From: Motacilla alba alba
Taxonomy: Eukaryota > Chordata > Aves > Passeriformes > Motacillidae
Direction of reading: 5' to 3'
DNA length: 64,000 nucleotides
Assembly: GCF_015832195.1 (NCBI RefSeq)
Contig: NC_052017.1
Span: 76,633,801 to 76,697,800 of the forward strand
The translations under genes and the position numbers were made by a program. The notes under the pieces are model-generated. The model made no database searches. It had not been told where the DNA came from and saw nothing but the letters and a program-made list of their open reading frames with translations. This document shows, piece by piece, positions 38,777 to 52,458 of this stretch (positions are counted from its first letter, which is position 1; each line of letters opens with the position of its first letter).

Positions 38777-38991
38777 TAGAAATTCTTTACTCAGAGGGTT
38801 GTGAAACACCAAAACAGTTTGTCCAGAGAGGTTGTGGACATCCCATCCTTGAAAGCGTTCAAGGCAGTGTTGGATGGAGTCCTTAGTAGCCTGATCTAGT
38901 GAGTGACATCCTTGCCCATGGGGAGATAGGGGATTGAAATGAGATGATCTTTAAGGACCCTTCAAACCCTAACAATTCTACCATTCTATGA
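38777..38991 (+). mobile_element. CR1 LINE 3' end
   Basis: The block shows the CR1 3' untranslated signature in order: a GTCCAGAGAGGTTGTGGACA-like stretch, then the CATCCTTGAAAGCGTTCAAGG stretch (20 bases or so), and the terminal GATGATCTTTAAGGACC with ATTCTATGA at 38983-38991. It is a severely 5'-truncated plus-strand copy of about 215 bases, moderately diverged. Loss of the usual final second ATGATTCT unit shows wear at the tail. Confidence 0.85.
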
Positions 38992-39788
38992 AATGAGGTT
39001 TATTTTCTAATTATATTTGAAAATTTTATCTTAATTATCTTGCTGATTCCTTGTTCTAGATTCATGTGACTTTTTTTACAACAAAGGAAAAAATGTACCA
39101 CTAAAATGTCACTTTATTAATGAATTTACATGGCTAAAGTATACTCTGACTTCAAAATATACTGACTTCATGCACTTCCTAATTTAACAGCAAAGACAGC
39201 AGAGCCGGAGTATTGAAGTTACTTACTGAACTCTAACTGCCTGGTCTTCAAAAAAAGTTAAAGGGGAGGCTAGGATTACAGTTCCCAATAGGAGGTAATG
39301 GAATAGATTACCAAACTCCTCTTTAATCAACATCTCTCTCTATGGAATATTTATGTGAGTACTTCTCCGTGTTTGAAAATCAGCTTTACCTCATTAACCA
39401 AAAGGTGGTTTAGATTGTGGCAACCTGCCACAAAGTAAAAAAACTGAACAGGAAAATTACCAGGATACGAATTTCTTGGCAATTGTAAAAAACATTTGAA
39501 GATTCTTTTTGAAGATGAATCCTTCAGTAACCCACTACGCAGATGTGTTGCTTTTTGAAGGTTTTTCTTCTTAGATGCAGTTGCACAAAGCAGATTGATG
39601 GATCAGAACTAGGCCACGTACCACTTTCTTTTAAAGAAGGAGAGAGTGTAAATGTGCGCTTATGCAAGACAGAAATTTTCTGAGAACAGTTAAATACTAA
39701 TCTAGTATAATGAGAAAAAATACTGAGTGTATTACCTCATTAAGGTACAGTATTATTTCCTTTCATTCTCTGGAATTGGTCCCTCTGA

Positions 39789-39847
39789 AAAAAAAAAACA
39801 ACAAAAAAACAAAACAGAAAAAGCACCAAAAAAACCAAAAAACAACC
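39789..39847. repeat. A/C-rich low-complexity tract
   Basis: A runs are broken by single C or CC, with almost no T. It is the same kind of tract as 46725-46898. Confidence 0.8.
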
Positions 39848-41689
39848 AGTAGGCTATATGTTTCATCTAGTCACCAAAGAGAATATTACTCTTCTTCCTT
39901 CAGTACTCAGAATTCACCCTTCTCTGTAATTTTCTTGGGGCAGTTTTTATGTATGTTTTTATTTCCTTCTGCTGATAACATGGAAAAACTGCTTCAATTT
40001 CAAGAACTTGCTAATTGAAACAGCTGTTTCTTGAAGTTGGTAAATTTTGCACTCAGAAACTAAAGCCCATGACACCAGTTTTTGAACACCTTTCTCAATA
40101 GTCTATATGAACAAAATGCTTAACAACAACAGCCATTAAAATGGAAAAAATAGATTATTATTTGAAAAAGTATCACGTAGATGTAATGACAAGTTATGAC
40201 CACCACCACAAAACAAGGTTGTGTCACCTTCCATACATCAATAAAACAGCTATGTAGCTCTACATAAAGAATAAAATTAAGCAGTTGATAAGATATGTAA
40301 CCCAGTATATGGTCATCATTTTTTAATATGAGCCATCAACAACAGTAGGAAGAAAAAATAGCTTCCTAACATTTGTCATTCTTTCACTGCTATTAAACTA
40401 AAATATTTTACCATGAAAACCAAAGACAAATAAGTTTCTGTGGAGTGTAAATCAAATAAACCAAAACTTTTATAGCATTTAACTAGAGCTGAAAATACAA
40501 GTCTGTGTAATCTGTGACTTTATAGTGTAGCAAACATATCCTGCTAGAAAGCATTAATTAGATCTGAAACAAAAAAATCACAATGAATAATTTACTCAAA
40601 GACCATCTTTAGCCTGCAATGTGTCTGGGGAAAGGTAATGATTTCTTTTGTTGCATTTTGGTTTTCCAAACTTCTGACCTATTAAAATTATCTCCTATAA
40701 GGTAACTGGTAAAAACTAATGGCCATCCGTCACACTGAAATAAATTTTTAGTCTCATAAACAATATGATTCCTTGCAAGGGTGAACTACACAGTTCTTTA
40801 GGCAGTTTTGCTAACAGATTCATTGACCAGAGATAAGAATTCTGGAAAATTCTTTATAAGTTTTTGGAGTCATTGAGTCTACACATAACAGTAACACTTG
40901 AAAGTTCATGAACTCTGTAAGTGATTGGATAGAGAAAAAGTAACAAGGAGACTTCAGACAAAGTCTTCAAAGTCTTCAAAGTCAAAGTGTAAATATTAGG
41001 GAAAGTAACATTCTTCTGTCCTTTTGAAGGTTATGAAGAAGATTCGCTTTGTTATCCAAAACCTGACCTGGGTCACTCTAAAAGAGAATACACAGATTAG
41101 CACATGATGATCCAATTGCTGAAGAATTCCCAGTCTGTTTTCTCTTAATTTTGAAACGATTTCCCAGGTACTTTTAATAAAGTGGCTTTTAATCCAATGA
41201 GTGTTGGATGCTACTGCTACCAAAGACTAGGGAACCTGTACCTATGCTCAAACAGCTATTTTAAGAACTCTGTTCAGACAGGGCACGTAAATCTCTAACA
41301 TTTGCAGGAGTCCGTGTTTGGGAACTTGCCCCTAGATGGCTCTCAGTTTTATTTTTCTAAATCATAGAGAAAAATGTGGATGTTCAGATCCCATCGTCAC
41401 AGAAGTCAGTATGTAGAGTGTGCACCAGGATCTTGGATATGCTTGTACTTTATGCTGCTAAATACATCCTAACAGTAACACCTCACCGTAGTCAGACATT
41501 TTAAACCTTGTACCTTTACAGTGTTCTTCATGCCCACTGTTCAGGAGAGAAATATTAGACATATTAAAGCAATTTTTCTAATATAAATAATTCTTGAAAA
41601 TATTAAGAATTTTTCAGTTCACTAAATATGTTTTCAACTGATTTCCCGTGGAAGTCAGGGCAGTATAATTTAAATCTGAGCATAATTAC

Positions 41690-41743
41690 ATTTAAATTTA
41701 AATCTATATTTAAATTTAATTTATATTTAAATCTATTTATATT
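41690..41743. repeat. AT-rich minisatellite
   Basis: Overlapping, imperfect copies of a unit containing TATTTAAATCTATTTA make up about 54 bases. The sequence is almost pure A+T. Confidence 0.65.
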
Positions 41744-42640
41744 TCATCTGATAGCCCTTGGTATGAGTTGATTTGCTAATATGCAAGTGTATAAATCTAG
41801 ATTAGTGATTGGCTTTTTCATTCACACCTACTACTGAATATCTCCACTTCAGAAATGCTGGCATTCATTCCCAATTGATGTGGTTAGACACTACTAAGTT
41901 AAGGGCTATGTTTCACTTCTTGAAGTTGTTTTAGTTTTGCTTCTTTCAATGAGAAATTTTATTTTGGCTATTTTTTCTCTCAGATTTCATCAGCTGTTCA
42001 TCCAAGTGGACAAATTAAATTCAAGAACTTTCCTGCTCAAATTTACTTTACATGCTATGGCTTCTATTGCCCAGACATTGTTCTAATTATTTCTAAAAAT
42101 TGTATTTTATCCTGACTTCTCTCAAGGCTATATATTCTTCAGGCCCTATATAATCAGATTTCTCTAACTTATCTCTTTCTGTGCTAATTTGCTTCTCCTC
42201 TCTGAAGTTTTATTTCATAATACTCATTCATCAATTCCTTAGTTGGTGCTGTCCAATAAATATCAACATGTGACTACTTTTTCCTCAAGGCTCTCTCCTC
42301 ATGAGTTTTTTGGTATGTTTTTTATTTCCTTGAGCAATGAGACTACCAATAACCCATGTGAATCAGTTAGAACAATGAAAAAATTAGTTTTACCTAAGAA
42401 AATTTCCTTTGATCAAATCTCTAAGCATAGGAGGTTTACATTTGTGCATCCATGGCAAGAACACCCATAAAATAATCCATATCCGACTTTGTAGAGAAAG
42501 GTTTTAACAGGTTATGAACACTCGTTTCTTGAATACCAGTGCCAATAAGCATTTCAATACTTCTACAGCACAAAGTCTTAGTAAAGTGGAGGTTTCTTTC
42601 CAAGTAATGAATCTTTCAGAGAGCTTCCAACATGTCCATG

Positions 42641-42674
42641 CTTTCTTTACCTCCTTTCTTTACCTTTCTTTACC
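42641..42674. repeat. CTTTCTTTACC tandem repeat
   Basis: Three imperfect copies of a 10-12 base pyrimidine-rich unit are present. Confidence 0.7.
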
Positions 42675-42767
42675 ACCTTAAGAGTGGCTGTTCATGCTGG
42701 AAGCAGGCCTTCCTATCTTTGCATACAGCCTAGGCCTGTCTGTCAGGGGAGTGGGGGGGAAGAAAAG

Positions 42768-43000
42768 AAGCCTCTGGGGTGACCTTATTGTGTCTTTTCA
42801 ATGTTTAAAGGAGCACTAGAAGAAGGATTAAGTCTATTAGCAAGACCTGTTGTGTTTGGACAAAGGATAACTGCTTTAAACTAGAAGACAGTAGATTCAG
42901 ATTAGATACAAGGAAGATATTTTATTTTATTATAAGAATGGTGAATTAGTGCAACAGGTAACCCAGAGAGGTTACGGATGTGCCACCCTTGAAAACAATG
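42768..43000 (+). mobile_element. CR1 LINE 3' region, truncated at both ends
   Basis: The sequence follows CR1 3' order: TGACCTTATTGTGTCTTTTC, then the GGATTAAGTCTATTAGCAAG stretch, GATTCAGATTAGATACAAGG, and CCCAGAGAGGTTACGGATG. It stops at about 43000, well before the ATTCTATGATTCT tail seen in other copies. It is a plus-strand fragment missing both its 5' bulk and its 3' terminus. The lost tail implies a later deletion or rearrangement at 43.0 kb. Confidence 0.8.
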
Positions 43001-46000
43001 TGAAGAGAGAAGCAAGGAAACTGTCTTCTTTAAATGGTGGACTTCTTTTTTAACATGAGGAGGAAGGAATGGACAGGGCACAGGGATTAACTTTTCAAAC
43101 AGATTAAAATCTATTGTGAGACAGAAAAGATAAACTCTAAAATATATTGCTCAAAGGAATTTATCAATGTTTCCACTAAAGATGAAAATTATGGTACTGA
43201 GTACAACAGGCCAGCAACTGTTCTCTGCCTATGAAGCTAAATAGTGAAATTGAGCTTGTCTTCATATAGTTACATACCTTCCTCTCCTACAACAGACAGA
43301 CATAACTAATCCGTGTTACAAGCTGGGGATTGCCCCTGTCCTATGCTGGTCACTGAAATCATGCATAGGCACCATTTCAGAGTGCACATATTTGACAGAC
43401 TAAAACCACTCCAGGGTGAGTTTAGTTTAACCCTATCCCACGGCAAGCAGAGCAGCCATAGAGGGGCATGCAAAGTAGTGCTCCCAGATTGTTAGCCCTG
43501 CTTTCTATGGTATAGGCATAGCTGAAATGTCTGAATCTGGGGTCATTAGTCTGGTAAGGAATGAGCCACTGAAAAAATGTAATAACCTGATGCAAGTAGC
43601 TCATGCTGGATTCTTAAAGCTCTGTTTTCCAGAATATCTATTATAGGGCTGTATCTCAAAGTAATGGAGCAGGAGGAATGAGATAGTAAATATAAGTGCC
43701 AGAAAGTATTCATGGTTATAAGTTTCTCTGAAATATTTAAGAGTCTGTTAGATTTCAGCTTAACATATGTTCCTATGTTTTATATTGTGATTCATCTATA
43801 ACCTGAGCATTCTTGAGTAAAACATGATGAATCTTCAAATTAGAGACCAATACCTTTTTTGGCTTAGGACGTAATGATTGTGATCTACACTATAGAGGTG
43901 CTAGCTCATTTTTCAAAATGTTAGATATGGTTCCAGTGACATATTCACTCCAAATTGTATTTTCTAACATTAGTCTACATGTTAAACAGATAAAACAACC
44001 ACAAAGGGCTGTCCCTGTGTTGTCTACCATCTTCCAAATGAATTGGTTTTATATACTTATTATCATCACTCCAGTAGGATTTTTTTTTGTTGTTGTTTAT
44101 GAGATTTAAATTAATTGAAACCTGAGCCTAACCATGTTAGATTATTTTTCTTGTAGCTGTGGAATCCACAACACTCTGTGAACTGATGGAATATCACTTT
44201 AAAGAGCACAGATAGCTTTAGAAAAGGTAGACACTAAACACATGGACATGAATGGGATGTCAGTGAGGAACTAGCTTTGAAGTATGGGTATAAAATGTTC
44301 ACAAGAACTCATATTGCTAATTAACCTGAGTCCTGAAATAGGTATGAAAATATATGAGCAGACATTTCATGTTTCACTGGAGTGAACTCATTCTGTGAAT
44401 AAACAGACTTGAAATTATACTTATTATACACCTATAAGAGTACTACATTTAGAACAGTAGTACAACTGGAGTCTATTTTCTGGGAATAAGCAATGGTAAC
44501 TGGAAAGTAAGCAACAGGTACGTCACGTAAAAATAAGATTACAGTTGTGGATGTTCTTATGAGTTGCTAAATGTTGATTCTTTCATTTTTGCTCACTGTG
44601 AGAGAAAATGAATTTAGGATTGTCACACTGAAGAAATAAGTTATTTTAATAACTGCTGCTCCATAAGCTCACTGCCAAACTACAAGTGAAGCTTAATAAT
44701 GACAATGGAAAATGCTGCATGCATAAAGATAAATGTTCTCCTGTCAGTGTACAGTTTGTTCAGAAGACTGAAAGCCATGAGGTGGTGCATGAAAATGAAC
44801 ATTCATATTTTACTCAATAAAAATATTCTAGTTTTTGGTAAAGTGTCACATTCAACAACATGACAGAACATAGTCAAATGTGGGAACAAAAGTGCTAATT
44901 AAAACTTCTCTTCCTTCAGTCTCACTGTTATTTCATTAGTTTCCCCTCAATCCCTTAAAACATCAAATGCCTTGCAACACAGCTGAACAATTAAAACATT
45001 CACAACAGGAACTTTTGAACAAAATGTATTTCAGCTCACATGAATTAATAACCAAGAGCACTTTTTCTCACAAAGCGCTTCAAAGGTTGTCTCTACGTTA
45101 TAATTTGAGACACTAAAAAAGGGAAACATGAAAATTTGTAGCAAAAGTAAAAATTGCAATTCATATGTTTCAGGAGATCTTTAACCATGAATATTGTCAA
45201 TTGTATGCAAGTCAATTCCAGAGAGTGAGGGAATCTCATGGGTCTTTCTATGATGTGAAAAATACTCATCTGCAGACTAGGCAACTCATCCCGTCTTCAC
45301 CTTTTATTTCAGAATGATCTAGATGCTCTTTAAAATGCAAGAATGTGAAAACTTAAAAGTCTGTTTAATTAGAAAAATGGCTTGTCCATGTAATCATATG
45401 TAGGGCTTTAGAAATAATTAATAGAATCAAAATATTTTGGCTTATGTGGCCCAGTTCTCTCACACTAGACAAGTACTGATTATAAATAATAGAAGAAAAA
45501 AAAATTTATTACAGTAAGTGTTTGGTTTGGTGTGGTTTTTTTTACCACATTTAAGTGATTTTTCAATAGTACTAAAATCAATGTACAAGGGCTTTTTGAT
45601 TATTTTTACCTCATCTTTACAGCTGGTATAGCTGACACACAAAATACATGTATTGTAAACACTTCATTGCTTATCAGTGTTTTTAATTTATGCTTCCTTT
45701 CTGTGTCACTGGCTTCACTGCTTTTAGCATTTCTCATGATAGCATGGGCTACTTCCCAACAAAGAACAGCAGAGATGAGGGAAACTAACTTTTGATCACT
45801 TTTGACTCTCAAAATGGAGCATTTGTTTTCATAATATTGAAATGGATTCTACTCATGGTTAAGTAGTATCAGTGCTGTAGGCATAATTTACCTTTTTCTG
45901 CACAAACAGGATTAACAGGATCTATAGAAAGAAGAAACCTCCAGGTAGGTTCTGTAAGATGTTCAATTTTGCACAATTGGATTAATAATGATTTCTTTAT

Positions 46001-46724
46001 TTAAAAAATATAGTGGAAGAAATGTGCTTGCAACAGAAATTGCATGTTAGATATTTGTTCACTGCCTCCCAATTTGTTCAACAAGCAGAAGTAAAGTAGG
46101 TAGTAATTCACTTTATAAAGTACATGAACATTTTCAGAAATGAAGCCATCAATAACATTGAGAAGATTGAGAAAAAAAATTAGTTACAGCTGTAGGAGGA
46201 GAATTTTTTTTTATAATAAAGCTTCCATTTTGCATCTAAAGTCTGGGACAAAGAACATGTTCTACCTCACACATCTAGGTGGATATTCTACTCTAACCCA
46301 GAGTGGTTTGTGTTATATGGCATATAAAAAACTTGAGAAAGTGGATTTTCAGTATCAATAAAGTAATTGATAAGGAGAAAGATAGGAAAAACTTGAAAGA
46401 ATTGCAAATTTAAAGGAGTTTGAAGATGGAGTAAAATGGTAAATTTTTGAAATTCTAGCCATTGTTGCAAAATTCTAATTGAATACTATGTGACATATCT
46501 TTTTACAAACCATCTTCTAGGACATTTCGTAATGTTGCAAATGCTTCTTATAGAATTTTCCATTGGAATGCTTTACAGTTTCAACACCAAAAATCAAAGA
46601 ATGAAAGATGTGCTACAAGCAACATGTTCTTCTCAAAGTCTAAAAGAATATAAAACATTACCTAACTCACTTTGTTCCCATAAAAGTCTACATAGAACTC
46701 CTAATTTTAAAAAAAAGTAAATAA
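43001..46724. other. AT-rich DNA without recognised features
   Basis: Short chance frames only. The stretch 44580-44800 has more balanced composition. No repeat family was recognised. Confidence 0.5.
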
Positions 46725-46898
46725 AGTTAAAAAAACCAGAAAAAAACCTCAAAAAACTCAAAAAACAAAAGAAATGCCCCAAAACCAAACAAAAACAAAA
46801 CAAAACAAACCCCACAACACAATAAAAAAAACCAAAAAAAAAAAAACAAACAAAAACCGAAAACTAAACCAAAAAAACCCCACAAAAAAACCAAACAG
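46725..46898. repeat. A/C-rich low-complexity tract
   Basis: About 170 bases of A runs interrupted by CC, CCC and CCCC, almost without T or G on the top strand. The minus-strand frames over it (46633-46924), which read as Phe/Leu/Gly-rich peptides, are artefacts of this composition. Confidence 0.85.
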
Positions 46899-49800
46899 CT
46901 ATTACAAGAATAACTTTGTCTCAACTTTCAGAAATATAATTTTACAATAGGCCCATTGCTCTTTTATAGGTAAACTCTAAATTTTACAGAGCTTATTGAT
47001 TCCTGCACTAGGAAACAAATGACAGTCTTAAATACAAAGAGAAATTTATTCTTCAACACAGGAACAAACCTCCCTGTTGTTATAGAGCTTTTTAAATTGT
47101 ATATTTTGGATATGCATATATGGCTTTCCCTATAATAAGAGAGTAAGAAGAGATGAAGACCTTTGATACTTGTTATCTGTCAAATAATTAAATATTTACT
47201 TTCAATGAACTTAAACATCGCTTCTCTTGTTGACACTACATTATTTTGTATTCATTAATTTTCACTACCAAGTACATTAAATGAGAAAAAAATGTTTGTC
47301 TTATGAGAAAAGGTATTTCTTCCAGAAAATTTTGGTATGGTCTTTGGCATTTTGGCTAGAAAAAGAGTTGTTCTTTAAAAGCTACAGCCTTAGAAATAAG
47401 AAGTTTCACCAAACTACTGCAACTTTGTTCTTTCTCATGACCATTTGCTTGAAAATTTCTTCCTAAGTTTTGCATGGACCCACAAATGTCACCTGAATAG
47501 CTCAAACTCCCATATTCCTTTCGTTTCCCTCTTCTTATCAGTTAAAATGATCATGTGGCCCTCTTCAAAGCTGTGTGTTGCACTTCTTGATGGCCTATCA
47601 CTTAGAAACTAGAGACTTTATGTTTATGTTTATGTTTACAAATGCACGCATACATAGCTGTGTAAACATTCACACAAAACCGTTTCGAGTCAGTTCTGTA
47701 GTAGAGGTGATGCTAATTACAGATGTGTGCTATTGGCACAAATTGGCAACACGTCAATACATTGACAACAAAAGGTGGAGAGTTGCTTGAGAGAGGTTAC
47801 CTGCCCTCCAGGAAGAATGGATGTCTAAGACACCTTATTCTGACAGGAACTCTTTTTGTTCTTCATTTTTCTTCTTTGGCTTTTCTTTCTTGAAATAAAT
47901 AAAAGGTAAAAAATTTAGATAATTAAGAATTAGTCCCAAAGATGGCCATCTGAACATCTAAAATTCTAAGAACTTGAAATAACTCAAACCAAATACATGA
48001 GTAGACATATCTAAGTAAATTTCTAATATGTGAAAATGTAAATGCTATAGAATTATGAGTGTTTGTCTTAACAAACCTATTAAAATATTCAAATTATTAT
48101 CTTAAATATTTAATATACTATACAGAATTTTTGACAACATAAGTTCTTTAGAAATGTTTTGGAAATCACCTTAAATAAAAAGAAAACACATTAATTCTGT
48201 TATCTTTAGTATCTTTGTAAATGCAAGAATTGTACCAAAATTTGAGTCTCTATCTATAAGCCTTCATGACTCAGAATGAGGTTTTGGTATATAAATGCAA
48301 GTGAGTATTGTCATTAAATTTCACATCAGACCTCACTGTTGACCTGCATTATATACTTTTGCATCAAGAAAGAAATCATACCTATCCATTTTTCAACTAA
48401 TAGATACTTTTGCAAGTTTAAGATATTGCCTTATATTAAAATGAACCTCATCATCAGTTTGAATTATTTGCACTCTTAGACCATCACAACTTAGGATCAA
48501 CCTCATTTGGCACATATTTATGTAAGTTTCTATTAAAAATTTAAAGAAATAATACACTAGAGAAATTCACCCCTTACTCACTAGGTTGCAGTTTGACTGA
48601 TAGTCAGATACTCCATTTTCTCTGAAGTTGTGAACTCTTTTAAGTAGGATGGAAAACGCCTCACACAAATTTAGCTATTAAAAATTAGGAGCTTTCCATG
48701 GGACATCTCACAACTGATCCAGGATTCAAGCTGGTAAATAAATAGGCAAATTTCAGAGTCCAAATTAAGAGAAAATAAAGCATTTTTCTTAAATTATAGA
48801 ATGTGATATAAATGGCCCAGAGAAAAACAGATTGCATATAAAATGTATTTAGAAGCTTCTAAGATTAGAATAGGAATTGGAAAGGATTACAATTTCATGA
48901 CTTTAAGTAAGCTTACAAAAAGAGGTAGCTAGCACCAAGGAATTAGGCATCCATTTTCTTTTTTTTTCCTATTGCACTGAAGAAATACTATTAGATTTCG
49001 GGTTCACAAACCAGGTCTGAAATCAACAATTTTTTCTTTTCCTCTGACTGTAGCAAAATTGCCTCCAGAGCTCTATAATGCTAGGTGTTAATTATGTGCT
49101 GCAATGCAGTACATACTCTGAAAAGCAATATTGCCTTTGTCATCTGTGACTGATCACCCAATTCTGCCTGTGTTTGAAAGAAGTTATTTCCTGAAATTTG
49201 CTTTGTAATTCAGTTCGTGTGTCTGCTCATTAGTTTCTTTCAAGCTGCATCATTTTGCATACTTTATCACACAGACACCAGAAATGTAATGCTAGGAAAT
49301 GTATTCACTGAAATATACTTGGTCAGCCCTGCTTTTGGTCAACAAGCTTTTCCTTGGCAACAGCAGAGCTGAAGTAGTGAGCACTGTATCATGAGTCCTG
49401 TTCAGTGCACAAAGCATACCTTGATTAAGCCTCAGAATTAATAATTTTTTGTCACTTCTTCAAGAGACATTACCCTACTAGCGCTGCACCCCAGTGTAGG
49501 TGTCTGCCTTGAGTACCTGCAGTGAGTTTTGTGTGGTGATTTTTCAAGCATAGCTGTCAAAAGTAACTGATACTCTATCTGTAAGTAAATGTGCGTGTGT
49601 TTTACCTCTGCACTGAGTCTTCAGCTCTTGTTCATGAATCACTTCAAGTCTGGTGATTGTTTTATACATGTTTACTCTTTCAGGCTTATCTTAGGAAGAA
49701 AAGCCTAGAGGCATTATTTGATCCTAAAGGTTACATTTCCCACCATGAAACCCAAAGATGAGCTCTTTCAGATTATATTACTCCTGTTTGTACTCCTTTA

Positions 49801-52458
49801 GCATAGCAAGCTGGGGCTAAACAGGCTCTAGGCAGGAACAAATAAACAGACTCTAGGCAGGAACAAATGATGAATATAGAGGACCAGTTCGGGAATACCT
49901 GTACTACTGGATATGCTAAAAATATCTGTTCAGGATTTTTGCTAAGAAAATAGCAGGGACATGAAATTTAATTCAGGGAAATAAGTGCATCATGCCACAG
50001 AGGCCTCATTAAAGACAGGATGAGTTACTTTCTCTTGGAATATCATTTTCATTCCATTACAAGAGAACCAAAAGTGGTATCTATGTGCAGGCTGCAGACA
50101 CTTAATTTTGGGAAAATTAACCTACTTGTGAAACCAAGAGCTAAAACTAGTGTCACAACTGAAGTTTTTCCCTTCAGGACTGGACAATAACCTTCTTGAG
50201 TAATGATCAAAATCTTCAATTACCTCTAGTTTGAACTTTAGATTTAATAAACCAATCAGTGCAGCACAGATTTTTTTTTCTTCTACCTACTCTTATTTGA
50301 ATAACTAATATGTTTAAACCAAAGGTGTGACTTCTTACACCAAACCAGATGTACCCTTAGCAAGTAAAGCTAGGAATTTAGCAATGTCTCACAGTACCTG
50401 TACACTCAGCAATACACTCTAACACAATGGCTTCTAGACTGTTTTGTATTGCAAGGTATTTCATTTGTTTATTCTGAGGATTAACTGTAAATGTCACCCC
50501 TAATACAAAAGACTGATATTGTGTGGATCTCTAGTATTATTTTCCATTTAACTATGCTACCAACCCCATCTAACATAATGATGTACTCCATAGCTCCTGG
50601 GAGGCAAACACATACAAATGTTCTATGCAAATGAGTTACATACCTAAAGATAAAGGAACTTCAACATGAGGATGGCTAGTGTTAATTGTTAGACCATAGG
50701 CTACTCAACAGCAGGATTTCTGCAAATTTTGAAGTAACATCCAGTAGCTGTGATCAAATCTTGGCACTGAACAAGAAGCTCAGGGTGCTTACTTGCTCTG
50801 TTTTCACTAACAGGTTTACAGTGTGGTCCACGGCCGCAAACAGACAAAATCCAACTTCACAATTATTATGATCAGACATATTCCTAATTAAGTCTGGGGA
50901 CCCATGAACTTAACATTGGCCTGCAGCCCAAAATTGTGAAAGGAAGAACTATCTGCCTGCATTTGTGATGGACTAAATATAGGCTGAATAAGAATTCTGC
51001 ATACATATATAAAGGACATTGTATTAAGAATATTGCATACGGACTTTACAATACTGATTTGTCCATAAACACAAACCCTATTCACAAGCAAAGTATTTCA
51101 AGAGTTCCACCTCAGTCTAATATCTTTTATATCTGCCAGAAATGAACTATTAAACAGTCATTCAATACAACAATTATTTGCTTGATCATCAATAACTTTC
51201 AATTCAAAAGATCATGCATATCATCACTTACTGAGGGTTAATGAAGGCTGGTAGCTTCAAAATGTCTTTTTTCAATGTTGCAGAATATTCAAATGTATTT
51301 GTGAAGCTATAGTCAACATACATTTATTTTAGGAATTTAGGTAGGCTCCTATGTGAGTGTCTAATACCAGGTCCTTTCTGCCATACAGCTGATTGTTTGA
51401 TTATTGTGTGAATCAACACACGTAGGTAACCAGGGTGACCAGTAAGCCTCAACTGAAAAGCAGAGAGCAGATTTGTTTATCACCTTGCTAACAGTGCTGG
51501 ACAGCAGAGACACTTGGGGACACAGGCTGCCTTAGACTTATTTCATCCTAGTCCTGAGCAGAAGTGGTGGGGGGGACTTGCTGCTTGCCCCATTGTATCA
51601 AAAGGCCTCTGTGCTTTTTACAAGCTTTGGGCTTTTGAGCTTTCTCTCCCAGCATGAGGCTCAAGCCTGTCTGTGAAAATGCCTCTCAAGTATCAGATAG
51701 CATTTATGTTATCTCTGCAGAAATTGTACTTCTCAAAACAGACAGAGGATAATCAGCAATAGGCATAATACGTATTTTCTCACACTGATATTCTTAGCCT
51801 TCCCAGCTGCAAGACCCCTTTGAATGAAACTATTACCTCCTCAACAAATCTTTCAGTTTTAACCCTTTCTTCCCAACAGCTGTATCAGTAATAATCTGAT
51901 TATTATTGCACAATTGATTCCGCTATAAGGCAAATGAATACATAGCCTTTAATAGTTCTCCAGGTATAGACCTAATTAGTAGTTGTGTATATTTAATTCT
52001 AGTTCTGTAAATCCAGCAAACTGTGAAAAGCGGAAATCTGCATATAAAAAAAATCACCTGTTCTTGCTTCTAAACAGTCCATGAAGAAAGAATGCTTTTA
52101 CTTACAACAGCACCCAAAAATAGTGCAAAAGCTCAAATGTATGCACAGAAATAGGATAAAACTCCAGATTGCCAAAAAATACATAATGCTACTATGAGCA
52201 AAACACTTTTGAGAACTAGTAGATATAATGACTTTATTATCAAGCTATGAATATTCATTGAACTTTATTCTGAATTATTTTACATGGATTTTAATTACTT
52301 CATTCTATAGTTACTGAAGAGAATGTAAAAGTCTTATTCACATCTTACACCACATATTTTGCAGACCATTGATAGAATGATTTTGGCTAAAAATATAAGG
52401 TTTAATATCAATATTTTCTGCAAATACTATTCTATTCTTTAAGACAGTAGATATAGAA
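46899..52458. other. AT-rich DNA without recognised genes
   Basis: The region contains the 25-base tandem duplication at 49819-49868. The stretch 49060-49420 carries several homeodomain-like TAAT motifs and a near-octamer. No exon or transposon was recognised. Confidence 0.5.
49819..49868. repeat. 25-base direct tandem duplication
   Basis: Two adjacent copies (49819-49843 and 49844-49868) differ at a single base (G to A at copy position 7). The unit is not low complexity, so this is a discrete duplication and not a microsatellite. Confidence 0.9.

Larger units (their letters stand above)
38992..42767. other. AT-rich DNA without recognised genes
   Basis: The region holds an A/C-rich tract at 39789-39847, a small tandem CAAAGTCTT repeat near 40960-40985, an ATTTAAAT-rich minisatellite at 41690-41743 and a CTTTCTTTAC repeat at 42641-42674. 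No exon was recognised. Confidence 0.5.

Noticed and set aside
46633..46924. Phe/Leu/Gly-rich minus-strand frames resembling membrane peptides
   Set aside because: They are produced by the A/C-rich low-complexity tract read in reverse.
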